The notes: generated by a model not told the origin, from the sequence alone. DNA of 64,000 bases from Coptis chinensis (GCA_015680905.1 CM027380.1:30372001-30436000); one strand, 5' to 3'. Positions 42,215 through 54,900 are shown, counted from the stretch's first letter. A program made the numbers and translations.

Positions 42215-42705
42215 AACGTAATTGGGGAGTCGCCGCCCCCATAATATAATGATAACGTAATGAAATTTGGGGTGTCGCCGCCCCCAAAGTGTAATGATAA
42301 CATAATGAAATTTGGGGTGTCACCGCCCCCAAAGTTTAATGATAACATAATGAAATTTGGGGTGTAGCCGCCCCCATAGTGTAATGATAACATAATGAAA
42401 TTTGGGGTGTCGCCGCCCCCATAGTTTAATGATAACGTATTGAAATTTGGGGTGTCGCCGCCCCCAAAGTGTAATGATAACATAATGAAATTTGGGGTGT
42501 CGCCGCCCCCAAAGTGTAATGATAACATAATGAAATTTGGGGTGTCGCCGCCCCCATAGTGTAATGATAACATATGAAATCTGGGGTGTCGCCGCCCCCA
42601 TAGTGTAATGATAACATAATGAAATTTGGGGAGTCGCCGCCCCCATAGTGTAATGATAACATAATGAAATCTGGGGTGTCGCCACCCCTATAGTGTAATG
42701 ATAAT
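42215..42705 (-). repeat. 45-bp tandem array in E4 (11 copies)
   Basis: The unit is gataacataatgaaatttgg followed by ggtgtcgccgcccccaaagtgtaat. Spacing is 44-46 and mostly exactly 45, so minus-strand frames stay open and read as repeats of MLSLHYGGGDTPNFI. It lies just after integrase in E4's own sense, the usual place for arrays in Tat elements. No evidence that it is translated. Confidence 0.92.
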
Positions 42706-42797
42706 AAAATTTAGGATATTTGATCTCTAGTTAAAACGAAAGATAGATCGAATTTTATTGAATTATAAAATGATTACAATGAATGAAAAACAAACAT

Positions 42798-44198
42798 TCA
42801 ATGATAAAACTTTTTCAAATGAAAAGCATTCCATGGCTTGGCAAATTTTTCTCCGGTGATTCGACGAAGGAAATAAGACCCTTTGGATGCTGGTCTATCA
42901 ATAATGAACGGTCCTTCCCAATTCTCTAACAGCTTCCCAGATTCAATGAGCTTCAGTTTGCGGCTAAGTACCCAATCTTCTGGTTCAAAACTCTTAAGGC
43001 AAAGCTTTCTATCATATTTGCGTTTCATGGCTGCCTGATATTTTATTAGACATTGTAAAGCTTCTTCTCGAGTTTTATCAATTGAGTCTGCCACCAAAGT
43101 TAGAGCAGCATCATTGTTACCGGTTTATCGCTTACGTCCTTGTAGTTGGTGCAATTAATTATGTCGGGAGGACAGCATCCATGTCATAAGCTAGATTGAA
43201 AGGGGAAAGATTGGTAGAATGCTTTGGAGTGGTGCGATAAGCCCAAAGCAAAGCACGGCATCTCTTTAACCCAATTTCCTTTGCTTCATTAAGCTTCTTC
43301 TTCAAAGTCGAGAGAATCGCCTTATTGGTTGCTTCGCTTGTCCATTTGCTTGTGGATAATATGGAGCGGAGAAATTATGCTTTGAATTTTTAGTGAGGCG
43401 CAAAATTTGTGAATTTATTCCGATCAAATTGTTTACCGTTGTCGAGACGATGTTAGATGGAATTCCAAAGCGACAAACGATGTCTTTCCATAAGAAACGC
43501 CATACATCATCATTCTTTGAGATGTTGACAAGCGGTTGAGCTTCTACCCATTTAGTGAAATAATCAGTCGCAACCAATAAAAATCGTACACTTCCAGGAG
43601 CCTTTGGTTGGGGTCCCATAATATCCAAGCCCCATTTCGCAAAAGTCCAAGGGCTTAGAATTGGGTGGAGTTCCGTTGCTGGAAGTTTGCCCATATTTGC
43701 ATGTTTTTGACATGGTATGCATTTTTGGGCAAATTCTGTTGAGTGTCTTTGCATGCTAGACTACCAGTATCCTTGAGTCATGGCTTTATGTGCAAGACTA
43801 CGTCCCCCAGAATGGTTTCCACAAAGTCCGGAGTGTATCTCTTCGAGAACTAGATGACCTTGATCTTTGGAAAGACATCTGAAAAGAGGACTAAAATTAT
43901 TTGCTTTCCTATAAAGTAGGAGATTTCCTTTAGAATTTGGAATTATGACAAATTTCCAGGCATCTCTCTTAATTTTGTAGGAAAGCGACGAATCCTCAGG
44001 TAGAGTTCCATGTTGCAGAAATTCTAAATAAATAGGTCTCCAATCATCTGGTGAAGTGTCACCGTCGATAGATTGTAGATCCAAATGTGGTACTTCTGGA
44101 GAATTATCTGCTTCGTGGGACTCATCTTCCATATCAACATTGATTTGGTCGGCATCATGTGTGGGTGGAGAATCACTCTCACGATGATGATCGGCCAA
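42798..44198 (-). pseudogene. Integrase of E4
   Basis: The N-terminal part (44198-43761) carries the zinc finger start (EEIHSGLCGNHSGGRSLAH), then a TAG after QGYW. The next open part (43754-43302) has CIPCQKH, Asp in WGLDIMGPQPKAPGS and DYFTKWVEAQPLV. Two single-base deletions follow: one just before the second catalytic Asp (DNGKQF is present in the shifted frame near 43434) and one just before the catalytic Glu (near 43329). The C-terminal part (43097-42798) has NWEGPFIIDRP and ends FHLKKFYH. The catalytic codons survive in the DNA but cannot be read in one frame. Confidence 0.85.
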
Positions 44199-44212
44199 AC
44201 CTTGATGGTCGA

Positions 44213-44870
44213 CTAAATCTTCTTGAGAACTGCTTCCCTCCGGAGTGAGATTTTGAACTTGTGTCGGCCGATTGAGCTAGCTCTTCTGTCTTTCTTTTCC
44301 TTGTTGTTACGACATTGACTTGCTCGAATTCGAATTTCCGAGATGTCGTCTGGAAATAGCATAGATGAGCAATATATAAGTTTTGAACATGTTCTTTTAT
44401 AACAGTTATGCTTGGAAAAGGTTGGAAATCAATATAGATTTTTCTTTCATTGTTAACATCAACTGCGGCGAGATAGGCTAAGGCATCGGCATGACGATTA
44501 TCATTCGCGAGAGCTACCGGTGAACAAACGAATGGATTTGAAATGAATGGATAGCTCATGCATTTTTGGACATATCGCCATCCTATCATTTCGAGCAACA
44601 AAAGATCCGCCAAATTGATTCGCAACAAACTTTGAGTCGATGAATAACTTCGATTTTTGTCCCCCCGTGTCAAGTGTCGTTAAGCATTGCATAAAGAACC
44701 GCTTCATATTTAGCTTCATTGTTTGATCGCGAAAAATCCGAAGGCGAACAGATTTTTCAATTTTCTCGCCATCGTCGGATCAAAAACAACCAAAGCCTGA
44801 ACATTATTTATTCTTGGAACCGTCCGTGTGTATAGTCCATAAAGTAGTAATCGGCACTTGTGGATGGATC
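44213..44870 (-). pseudogene. Second RNase H (aRNH) of E4
   Basis: Begins LWTIHTDGSKN (first Asp) with a TAA directly after. It continues in pieces: FIDSKFVANQFGG, and NDNRHADALAYLAAVDVN in another frame. A Lys/Arg/Ser-rich linker with QSADTSSKSHSGGKQF leads to integrase. The dual RNase H arrangement confirms the Tat assignment. At least three frame changes. Confidence 0.75.
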
Positions 44871-46837
44871 GGCCGATCCTTGTTGTGGATTAGGAGGAGG
44901 TTCGTCAAACTGCTCTTCCATGGTCGGTATGTCATCGACAGAAAAATCGGCCATAAGTGATGCCATTGCGTGGCCTTTCTCAGATGATCGGGCTTTGTAG
45001 ATAATTTCGTAGGCACTCAAATATGTTTCCCATTCTTCTAATCGGCTCGAATCAGCATTTCGAAGAACTTTTCTAAAGGGGTATTCAGTGTAGACATTGA
45101 TGATACGTCCTTGAAAATAAGGCTTCAATCTTTGTGCACTATGGACAAGTGAGAGACCTATTTTCTCACTCTGCAAATACCTTGTTTACGAGTAAAAAGG
45201 GGTCTTACTTATGAAGAAAATTGGTTGTTCATTTTCATCATCAATGAATAAGACTGGCACTCCACGGCTATTTCTCGATCTTTGCCAAATAGATGCCAAT
45301 TGTTTGTCCGGTGGTCGGACTAGCAAGAATTGGTGGCTGTACTAGGTATTCTTTCATTTTCTTAAAAGCTACATCACACTCATCTGTCCATTTTGGGGAT
45401 CCCTTAATGGCTTGGAAAAAGGGGTGGAGCCGATCTGAATATTTTGAGATAAATCTGCCCAAAGCGGCTATCCTACCCGTAAGTTGCTAGATTTGCTTCT
45501 TGGTTTTTGGCGAGGGCATTTTAGTAATTGCACGGATTTGATCAGGGTTAGCTTCAATGCCTCGTTTGGTCATAAGATATCCAAGAAATTTTCCCGATGC
45601 TAATCCAAATGCGCATTTTGATGGATTTAGACGCATTCGAATATGCATCAGCCGATCAAAATATTTTTGCAAGTGATGAAGGTGTGATGACTCTTCATGC
45701 AACTTGATGACCATATCGTCAATATAAGCTTCCATAAACTTGCCTAAGAAGTCTGAAAATGATGTATTAATGAATTTCTGATATGTTGCCGATGCATTTT
45801 TTAGACCGAAAGGCATTTTTTTTTTTTTTTTTTTAAAGGTAATTGATTTACTTAAAAGAATAAAGGTTACAAGAAGAAAAAATAAGAACATTCTGACATG
45901 ACTGGACTAAGAAGGATAAAACAACCATGTACCCTTCTCAATACAACAGTGCTTAGTGAGTAAATCTAAAGTACGTAGTATTGTGGTTCTCAAGATGTCT
46001 CACTTAATGGAGGTTGAGATCTGCCACCATACACTTTGCCCTTTAGTTAGCCCCGCTCCATGTCTAGCACGCGACAATCTGCTCCCAAATTAGTTTCCCT
46101 CATTGAGGTGATATTAATCCATGTTGCTTGCGCTTGTAATAGCTGCCATCGTGCCCTCGACTCTCCAAAGGCATATTACCTTGTTGGAAAGCTTGGACTA
46201 CTGCAGAAGAGTCTGATTCCACCCATATATGCCTCCATCCCATTTCTATGTTCTTGGTCTGTTATGAAAGTTGTAAGTTCTTGTTCATCTTCGGCTAATG
46301 CAATTTGATAAAATCCCATTGAGGCATCCATAAAAGAAATTCGTTTAAACCCTGAAGTGGCATCAACCATTTCAGAAATACGAGGCAAGGGATACGGTGA
46401 ATGAGCAGGACATTTTTATTGACATCAGTAAAATCAACACAGATTCTAAGTTTCCCATTTTTCTTAGGGACTGCTACTACATTTGATATCCATTTTGGAT
46501 ATAGTACAGGCCTAATAAAATTAACACTTAGAAGTTTGTCGATCTCTTCTTTCACTTTGAGCTTTCGATCGGGAGCCATTCGGCGAGGCTTCTGACGCAC
46601 TGGCTTTTGTGTTTTGTTGATATCTAGCCTGTGACATGCAAGTGAAGGATCAATCCCAGGCATTTGTTCGACCGTCCACGCAAACACTGTGCAATTTTTC
46701 TTCAAAAGCTCAATGAGATTGTCCTGTTCCTTCTTGGAAATTTCCACAGAAATAAAAGTGGTTTCTTCTTCCTTGTTGCCGATCTGTACTTCGAGGAGTC
46801 TGTCGATGGTCGGGGGGCAACCTAAACGCTGCTCCAT
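44871..46837 (-). pseudogene. RT-RNase H of E4, interrupted by a LINE fragment
   Basis: Starts with the linker from protease, then CHRLDINKTQKPVRQKPRR and WISNVVAVPKKNGKLRICVD of the RT fingers. A frame change is followed by SFMDASMGFYQIALAEDEQE (first catalytic Asp) to FITDQ, where a LINE fragment is inserted. RT resumes as MPFGLKNASATYQKF with the active-site AYIDDMVIK and LNPSKCAFGLASGKFLGYL. A TAG follows KKQI. RNase H follows: ALGRFISKYSDRLHPFF, TDECDVAFKKMKEYLVQPP, LKPYFQGRIINVYTEYP. About seven conserved RT residues are missing at the insertion. Confidence 0.85.
45816..46262 (-). mobile_element. 5'-truncated L1 LINE fragment in E4 RT
   Basis: A poly(T) of about 20 bases at 45818-45837 (poly(A) on the minus strand) follows about 425 bases whose minus strand reads as LINE RNase H (HIWVESDSSAVVQAFQQGN) and a 3' untranslated tail. 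It lies precisely between FITDQ and MPFGL of the RT. No clear target duplication. It is not a piece of the LINE at 19107-24905 by direct match, but belongs to the same general type. Confidence 0.75.
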
Positions 46838-46962
46838 AGCGTTTACCTAGCCAATGGAATTCTGTAATTGCTACTTTTTCCCATCGACATTTAGGATGGT
46901 GTTACCATTGACTTCCGAATCTTTATAATCTTTGAGTACAGACTCATGGCACTTCAAAGCTG

Positions 46963-47292
46963 CTATCTGATCACTTCGAACTTTGCATACCCTACCATCA
47001 CACTAGAATTGATAGCCTGATGGAAAGTAGAAACGATAGCTCCCATTGAGTGAATCCAATCTCTTCCTAGAATGACATTGTAGGAGGAGTTACAATCCAA
47101 GAGAAGAAAATCAATTGTAACTTCCTTGTTCATTAATGTCATCGGAAGAGAGCATCTACCAACTGATGTTGCTGCTGTCCCATCGAAGCCAATGATAGGA
47201 TTTGGATCGGGAACTATCATTTTCTCGGGGAGGTTGAGTCCTTTGTAACAACGCTTGTAGATCACACTTGCCGAACTACCTGTATCGATCAT
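46963..47292 (-). pseudogene. Aspartic protease of E4
   Basis: MIDTGSSASVIYKRCY contains the D-T-G active site and ILGRDWIHSMGAI is the conserved second motif of gypsy proteases. A TAG directly before KIMIDTG (at 47298-47296) cuts it from Gag. The domain itself is open and complete in its core. It would cleave the polyprotein. Confidence 0.85.
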
Positions 47293-47298
47293 GATTTT

Positions 47299-49627
47299 CT
47301 ACACACGATGAATTCCAACAAAAGCTTGTATTACAACGGCATCATAATAAGGATGGTGCACTCCTATCAGGTCATTGTCAGTCCAACAGAGAGGTCCTTC
47401 CTCATAAGTTTCAATACCTATTCCGTGGAAGGCGTGGAGAAAATCATATCCACTATAAACATAGTGGTGGTTGAGATCAGTGATCTTGGAGTGATTGAAA
47501 TTCTTGCGCTGGGTGTTAGACATTGAATCAACTCTGGCATGACCGACTTTGATTACATTGTGTGCGGTAACGACTAAAGCTTGTTTCGTTTTACCCAGCA
47601 CGTAATCCTGGAGCATACCCTTCTCGATGAAACCTTAGATTCTGCCCCTTAGAGATCGGCATTGTTCAGTTTTATGACCAAAATCATCGTGAAATTTGCA
47701 CCACAGGGATTTGTCACGTGTAGCCTTGGTATCTTCGGAGATAGGAAAAGGTGGAGATAAGATATTCTTTCCCTTAATCTTCTCATAGATAACAGCGTAC
47801 TTCTCGTTGAGGGCGGTAAGCTTTAACTCTGGAAGTTTATTTTGTTCTTTGATGTTCCATTGTTGTGGCCTACCATCACTCTTGGACTTTTGATCGGTTG
47901 TTTGTTGAAACTTCGGTTTTTGACTCTGTTCCTGCAGCTTGCTTATTCGATCCCTATCTCTGTGAACTCATGCCGATGCATCATCTTCAACTCGAATAAA
48001 TTGTTGAGTTCGAGAAAAAAGTTCATAACGAGTTGTTGGGACGTCTTTTACAATAGAGTTGTAAATGTCGTCCCTATCATAATTAATGCCTTCCTTGAAG
48101 GCATAAATGACAAGAATATCATATGCATCTGGGATTTCAACAGCCGCTTTCCAAAATCTCGCAACAAACTTACTGAGCTTTTCTTCTTTTTGTTGTTTAA
48201 TACTTAACAGAGAATCAATATGTTTCGGTTCTTTCAAATTGTGACGAAAATGCTCGGCAAACTTATAAGCCAGATCAGTAAAATTGTGGATGGATCTTTC
48301 TGGAAGCATGTTAAACCATCTCATCGACTTAATTCCAATGAGTGTGGATGGGAATAACTTGCAAAGAAGAGCATCGTCGAAAGTCCATAAGATCATCTTG
48401 TTTCTATAATTAACAAGATGCATCAAAGGATCTCCATCAATCTCATCATACTTTTCGAATTCTGGCTGCTTGAAGTCCTTGTGATGAACAGTTGTTTGGA
48501 TTTGGAGAGAGAAGGGAGAATCGATACCACTCTCGATAGCGAGATTTCGTATTTTATTTTCTCGTGACTCCTTATCATTAACAGCCTTCAGTATCATTTC
48601 GTGTAGACGTCGTTCAGAAAATGGAACATTCTCTTGACAATGGTCATGACCAAACTGTGGATGTTTTGGCCAAGATTTCTTCGGAGGAAGTGGAGTGAGT
48701 TCTCGTCGACCCGTCCATGTAGGTGAAGGTGACCCGTCCAGTAGAGGAGTTCGGTTCTTTCGTCTCTTATGGTAAACATCGGGAGAATACGGACATAGTG
48801 CTGGACTGTCACAACCATTTTCTTGACCTGATGCAAGTGAGTCTCCATCTCCATGGTTACCATTGTCAACATACTTTGGCCGACAATGAGCTCTTGGATT
48901 AGGACTACAACTTGAGCGACTAGGTTGTGAACTGGAACTACTTGGTGAATAGTGCTGCTGTCGAAATCGGCGCATACTGCTGTTGCGACGAGGACTTGCA
49001 GTGGCTTGCCTACCCCTTCTAGAGCTTGGGGTAGGAACTTCATTGGTTTTTCGTTGGTTGGGTAGTCTATCTTGCCGACCTATATGAATATTTTGCCGAT
49101 CTCCCTTAGTACGGTTCGAATCGGTAAAACCAGTTTTCGTCATAAGATCTTTTGTGAGTTGGTGATCCCTGACAGGGTGGTCGGCATCAAGGTCGGCAGA
49201 GGATTTTGTGGATTCACTTACGATTACACTGGAAAGTGTAGGCTTTCGGCGTTGCACATTTTGTTTGCGCGAAGCCTTTAAATAGTTTAACTTCGCCGCG
49301 GTTTCTCTTGGTGCGGGAGTTTGTACTCGGAGTCTTTGACAGAGATGCTTCAGTGTTCAAACGATCCCAAACACTTTTTGTCGTGGACCCTGAATCATCT
49401 TCGAGAAGTTGACGCAGCTGTTTCTTCAGATTGTTATTCTTGCTCTCCAATTGTCGGAGACGACGGTCTACCTGAGTTGATGGATCGGATACATGAATAC
49501 CCACTCTCTCAGTCGCAGATGGCCGAGGACCATCGGACTTGGAAAGTGAATTCCCAGCAGAAGGTGAATGCTGAACTTGTGCGGTAAAAGGGATACTTTC
49601 ACCGTTGTTTGTTTTTCGAGAAGCCAT
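47299..49627 (-). pseudogene. Gag of E4
   Basis: The ATG at 49627 (MASRKTNNGES), about 50 bases inside the 5' LTR, starts a Ser-rich leader with a short coiled coil (RLRQLESKNNNLKKQLRQL). Frame shifts near 49230 into a long open part (to 47968) with an Arg/Ser-rich segment and then the capsid-like block: LMHLVNYRNKMILWTFDDA, ALLCKLFPSTLIGIKSMRWF, KFVARFWKAAVEIPDAYD. A TGA ends it. A zinc-knuckle-like KSLWCKFHDDFGHKTEQC lies near 47690, of the type Tat Gags carry. The tail to 47299 includes GLWK-like linker sequence and further stops. No PBS of the TGG type was recognised after the LTR. Confidence 0.8.
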
Positions 49628-49680
49628 TGACGTAACTTTTGTTTTGTGGTTGAGGGTAGAACCACGACGACAATAAAATA

Positions 49681-52600
49681 TGTTTCAAAGAAGATTTGCC
49701 AAAACACACCAGTTGAGGGTTGGAAGTAATGTTTTTTGGAGATGGTGAAGGAGATGGTGATTGGGGAAAGATGAGACTGGACTTCGGTTTTGAAGTTGCC
49801 TACGTACCCAAAGATATTGCTTGGGATCAAGTCTCGATTGTGTAGTTCTGGAAAAATGACGAAGGTTCGATTTTATAGGTCGGATTGGTGATAGTTACTT
49901 CCTCGTTCCCCAATATTCCAATCGTGGGATGAAGTTAGAGAACTGGCGGGAGAACTGTCCAATCATGGGATGAAGTTGGAGAGCAGGCGGGACAACTGTC
50001 AGCTCGTGGGATGAAGTTGGAGAACTGGTGGGAGAACTGTCAGCTCGTGGGTTGAAGTTGGAGAACTGGCGGAAAACTGTCAGCTCGTGGGATGAAATTG
50101 GAGAACTGTCAGCTCGTGGGTTGAAGTTGGAGAACTGGCGGGAGAACTGGCCAGTCGTGGGATGAAGTTGAGAATCGGCGGAGAACTGCCAACTCGTGGG
50201 TTGAAGTTGAGAGTCAAGCGGGAAACTGTCCACCGTGGGATAAAGTTGGAGAATCAAGGAGAATCTGTCACCGTGGGTTGAAGCCGAGAACTCAGGAGAA
50301 CCGACCGTGGGATGAAGTTGGAGAACCGGCTCGTGGGATGAAGTTGGAGAACTGGCGGACAACTGTGTGGGATGTAGTTGGCAGAAGTTGTTTGACTCGC
50401 AAAACATGTATAACACCCCGTGTTTTAATTCTTTTATTTTCCTAATAATAATAATAATAAAGATAATAATAGATAATATATAAAATAAAATAGGATAAGT
50501 GTTAATGGAAATAGGAGACGTGGGTTTATGGGATAAACCTTCTTCCCTATTTCGGGGGTTTTGTTTTGAAATCGAGCAACGTAAAACGTATAGGGTTGGT
50601 CAAAAACACCGCCGAGAGTTTTACGAAAAAGGGAGAAGTTTTACTGACAACAGAAAAGGAAGATTTTTCCTGGTAGCTGGCTGATAGTCAGAGCGCGCTA
50701 AAGGTGAGTATCTATTTTTGCTATTTCACCGAAAGTTATAGTTTTCGTATATCGGTGTATAGGTTTCTGTTTTTATATATACTGCTCATTATCCTGTTGT
50801 ATTGGACTTCGTGCCATTTGTATTATTAAACTTTGTTGATTTCGGATTTGTAATTAAACTGTCGAACTATAATACTATGGGGGTGGCTATTTTAGTTAAA
50901 TTGTCGAAGCTTCGAGGAGCATTAATAGTGGCGCAAGCCCAGTAGACAGAAATCGTCCTGTACAGTTTATACTTTTGGGGTGTTTTAAATTCCTCTTGTG
51001 GTATTGATTGTGGATGATTGGGTTTATGTTTGAGTGTGTGAGGACGTCGAGATGGAGATTAGAGTGTGTTGTTGGAACTTGAGAAGGTTTTAATGGCGCC
51101 GAACGCCATTACTGTGATACTGAGGGTTAGTTTTGATTTGTGATTTTCGTGTTTGAACTGTTTAATTTGGTATTGTTGTTTGGGGTTTGATGAATGGTGG
51201 TAGTTGGGTTGATGTTGGATTGGGTGGGGGCTGTCGATTGGAGCTTAGAACAAGCTTTAATGGAGGCCGAAATTTCTCCCAGATCTAGTTTTGGTGAAGT
51301 GGAGATTTAAGCATTTGAGGTTGTTGCCTTTGTTAATGTTGTTGGGTTTCTTATGGGGAGTAAAACCGATATGATGGAGAGGAGAGTGGTGGCCAGAAAA
51401 TTTGGTGGCTGCTGGTGGTGGTAGCTAGGGAAGAAGATAACTGTTGACCGAATTGGGCCTGGGGCTTGGGCCTGGGCCAAAGCCTTGGTTGTTTTGTTTG
51501 GGCCAACCTTTTATTTGTTTGGATGGGCCGGATTCTATTTTAGTTGGTTTGGTCCATTTTCTTTTAAGTCTTTGGGCCAGAACTTAGATTGTTCTGTTGG
51601 GCCTTGGGCCGAAAAGTTTGGTTCTTTGGGCCTTAGGGTGTTTTGTTTGGGGCTCTTTTAGATTAAGTTTTGTTTGGGCCTTCTCCAAATAGTTTTGGGC
51701 CATTTCTAATATTGCTTGGGGCCAGTCCTTAGGACTTAAAATAGATCTTTTGGGTCTTTAAATGTTGAGGACTTTTCGGTTCTAAGGTTTGGGCTTGGCC
51801 AGGTTGGGTCGAACCACTACCTTAGTCATGAGCCCATGAGCCATGCATTTTGACCTTAGCCATGAACCATGGCTATGACCTGAACTTGTCGAATATGGAA
51901 ACAGCAGTTTTACTTTGACAATGACGTGTTGACTTTGACCAGAGTTGATTGTTGACCAGGGTTGACTTTGACCAGTTGACCCAATTTGACCTTTTAACTC
52001 GGATTATGATTTAGGATATTAAGATAGGTCTAGGGCTATTAGCATGTTTGGCTTTAGGCTAAGACCCTTTATATATACGTGTGTACGTGCATTAAATACT
52101 ATGTGATATTTCAGTTTTATATACGACGTTATGACACTTATACATCCATGAAATTAATAACGCGTAAACCAAAATTAATTGAATCAAGATATTCCTTCGT
52201 TCTCTGAAATAATATATACAATAAATTTCAATAATGTGTAAACAATTTACCGCACTCTTTTAGAACTTTCCACGCCTCAAGTTTTGGAATTTAGTTTTAT
52301 GACTGTTGATGTCATATGTTAGGTGGGCATTTATTGAATGTGCCATAAATGGCCCGTTAGCGTTATCTATGGGTATTCATTGAATGTGCCATGAATGACC
52401 CAGATTCTTTAGACTGCCCTAGAGGAACTAAGGTATTAAGCCTTCTTGGTTAGTTGTATTCCTTGAGTGTACCGGGAATCACGGGGTTGGGTATTCCTTG
52501 AATGTGACGGGAATGACCTAAGGTATATAGGCACTAAATGGTGAGTGTATAAGAAAAGAAATTGATTATTTGATAAGAGAAATTGATTTGATTATGCGAG

Positions 52601-53692
52601 TGTATTTGGGCTTGCATTGGAATACCTATAGGATATCTACACATATTATATAAAATTGCTAACTTTCTTTTATAGGAGGGTAGGACTTAATAATATTTTT
52701 GTGTAGGGACGCGGTCCTAGCCTTATACAGCAGTGGATATCGGTAAGTTTTAATGCAATGATTTAGATATTAAAATGAGTGATTTGAATGAGTTAATATA
52801 ATGGAAGTTTTGTTTGGGAAGAAACTATGCCAGTTGAAATGACGGAACTACCTGTCTTCCCAGCTGAGAATGATTAGGTTATGATAGAGTTAAAGTGTTA
52901 GTTGGATAAGAAAAGATTTGAATGTTTATATGTGGTTAGTCTACTCATACCAAAGAATTCCATTTTGTCAACCCACCCATTTTGCTTTGTTTTTGCTAAC
53001 GCGTGGGTGTGTTCTTGGGAACATAGGTGGAAGGCGATGGAACCAAGCGTGTGATTGGGATTTGATCTGGAGCAGTCCGGGAGTTTATTTTATTAGGTCT
53101 GATCTTTTGGAAGTATGTAATAACGTAGTTTTCTTTTCATATGACATGAAAATACGATGTTGAAGACCTGTTATTCTTAGAGTGGTTTGATGTTTTATTG
53201 GGACGGAAGATAGACTTGTTATAAAGTAATAAAGAGAATTTTGGAGATTCTTTATGATGTGGGTTTTAGGTTTTGACATGTGTTGTATCCACCCCGTCAT
53301 AGCCTGGGTTTTTAGACAATTGAACCAAGTGATGTTTGAGATATTTATATTTCAAATATTCATTTATTTTAATTGTTTAGAAAATCGGGTTGTGACAACA
53401 TGTGTGCAATTGATATTGATTTTACGTGTAGGTATGTAGGCTTTGAGCGTGGGCTTTTTGTAGATAAGCTCTGAGCATGGGCTCTGAGCGTGGGCATTTT
53501 TGTAGCAAAGTTCTGAGCATGGGCTCTGAGCGTGGGCTTTTTTGTAGCATGGGCTTTGAGCGTGGGCTTTTTGTAGATAAGCTCTGAGCGTGGGCTTTTT
53601 TGTAGCATGGGCTTTGAGCGTGGACTTTTTTGTAGCATGGACTTTATATTGAATTGGGCTTTTATTGGGCCACATTTGTGGGGGGCGGAACA
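49681..53692 (-). repeat. 5' LTR of E4, split by a solo LTR
   Basis: 49681-50408 matches the outer part of the other LTR (tgtttcaaagaag...gactcgcaaaacatg) and 53398-53692 matches the rest (acatgtgtgcaattg...ggcggaaca). The 41-bp array (49921-50390) is shorter and more degenerate than in the other LTR. Excluding the insertion it is about 1018 bp. Confidence 0.9.
50409..53397 (+). mobile_element. Solo LTR of a Tekay/Del-type chromovirus
   Basis: 2989 bp flanked by direct repeat acatg (50404-50408 and 53398-53402). It starts TATAACACCCCG and ends GGGTTGTGACA. TGTAACACCCC...TGACA ends and a length of about 3 kb are typical of plant Tekay/Del LTRs, so the start has changed from TG to TA. No ORF with retroviral motifs is inside, hence a solo LTR left by LTR-LTR recombination. 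Orientation follows the TGTAACACCCC convention. Confidence 0.8.
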
Positions 53693-53697
53693 ATAGG

Positions 53698-54900
53698 TAT
53701 TGGAGATGTTCATGTAGAAACCAATGTCGGCTACACCTTGACACTCAAGGATGTAAGACATGCCCCTGACATTCGGCTAAGTCTAATTTCGGCTGGGAAA
53801 TTAGATGACGATGGTTTTGTAAACTTGTTTGGTAACGGGGTATGGAAACTAAGCAGAGGTTCCATTGTAGCAGCCAGAGGGAAGATAACTTGCTCTCTTT
53901 AAAAAACACAGGTTAGTTTGTGTAAAGCATAAGTGAATGCGGCAGAAGAAGAAGCTTCCTCCGAACTGTGGCACAAAAGACTGTGTCATATGGGCATAAA
54001 AGGGATGGAAATTCTTGCTAAGCAAAAGGCCTTGCCAGACATTAAAGGTACACATTTATATTCACTGTTTGGTAGGAAAGCAACACAGGGTGTCTTTCCA
54101 AAGGTTCCCCATTTCACAGAAAGGACAATGTCCTTGAACTAGTGCACACAGACTTATGTGGTCCTATAAAAGTGAAGTCCCACGGGGGAGCTTTATACTT
54201 TGTGACCTTCATTGATAATACGTCAAGAAAGGTATGGGCATATAGTCTGAAGACCAAGGATGAAGTACTTGGCGTGTTTGAGAAATTCCATAGCATGGTG
54301 GAAAGAGAGACTGGGAAGTTGTTGAAGTGTATTCACTCAGATAATGGGGGTAAGTACATAGGGCCATTTGAAGAGTATTGCCAGAGTCATGGTATTCGTC
54401 ATGAGCAGACCGTTCCCTAAACACCGCAATAGAATGGAATAGCAGAGAGAATGAACCGTACCATTATAGAGAGGATGAGATGCATGCTATCTCACTCAAA
54501 GCTACCTAGAACCTACTAGGTAGAAACAATGCGTACAGTCATGTATGTGATCAACCTATCACCGTCAAAGCCTCTGAATAGTGATTATCCAGAGAGAGTA
54601 TGGTCAGGCAAAGATGTTGATTATGGATACTTGAGGGTATTTGGGTGCAGGGCATTTGTGTATATTCCGAAGGATGAGAGATCCAAGCTTGATGACAAAG
54701 CCAAGCAGTGCATTTTTCTGGGTTATGGAGATGAAAAGTTTGGTTACAAACTCTATGATCTGATTAACAAAAAGGTAATTCGAAGTTGAGATGTTGTGTT
54801 CTTAGAAGACCAAACCATAGCAGACTTTGAGAAGGATGAGAAGCTACAGACTTTCACCAATGATTTTGTTGATTCATAACCAGAAGTCCTACTGTGGAAC
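53698..54900 (+). pseudogene. copia protease end, GAG-pre-integrase and integrase
   Basis: Resumes at GIGDVHVETNVGYTLTLKDV and LISAGKLDDDGFVNLF, the TNT1-type block before integrase. LWHKRLCHMGIKGMEIL is the GAG-pre-integrase zinc region. The core has Asp in HTDLCGPIKVKS, Asp in CIHSDNGGKYIG and Glu in GIAERMNRT. Stops interrupt it after TVP, after TPQ and after LPRTY. YLRVFGCRAFVYIPKDERSK and CIFLGYGDEKFGYKLYD close it. Would insert copia cDNA. All three triad residues are visible in the DNA. Confidence 0.85.

Larger units (their letters stand above)
36428..53692 (-). mobile_element. E4: ~17.3-kb Tat-lineage retrotransposon nested in copia
   Basis: Flanked by direct repeat atagg (36423-36427 and 53693-53697), starts TG and ends CA. 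LTRs lie at 36428-37552 (3' LTR) and 49681-53692 (5' LTR, itself interrupted). On the minus strand the order is gag, protease, RT-RNase H, aRNH, integrase, a 45-bp array, then an accessory gene running on the plus strand (antisense to gag-pol), then a polypurine tract. Without the solo LTR and the LINE fragment it is about 13.8 kb. All ORFs are broken. LTRs have diverged in repeat number and sequence, so it is much older than E2. Confidence 0.93.

Noticed and set aside
42133-42685. Three overlapping minus-strand ORFs of 78-146 codons
   Set aside because: The 45-bp array read in three frames. Kept as a repeat; only the frame-preserving period is noted as a finding.
49895-50416. 173-codon minus-strand ORF rich in QLHPT and FSRQFSNF
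   Set aside because: The 41-bp LTR repeat read in one frame; no independent gene evidence.
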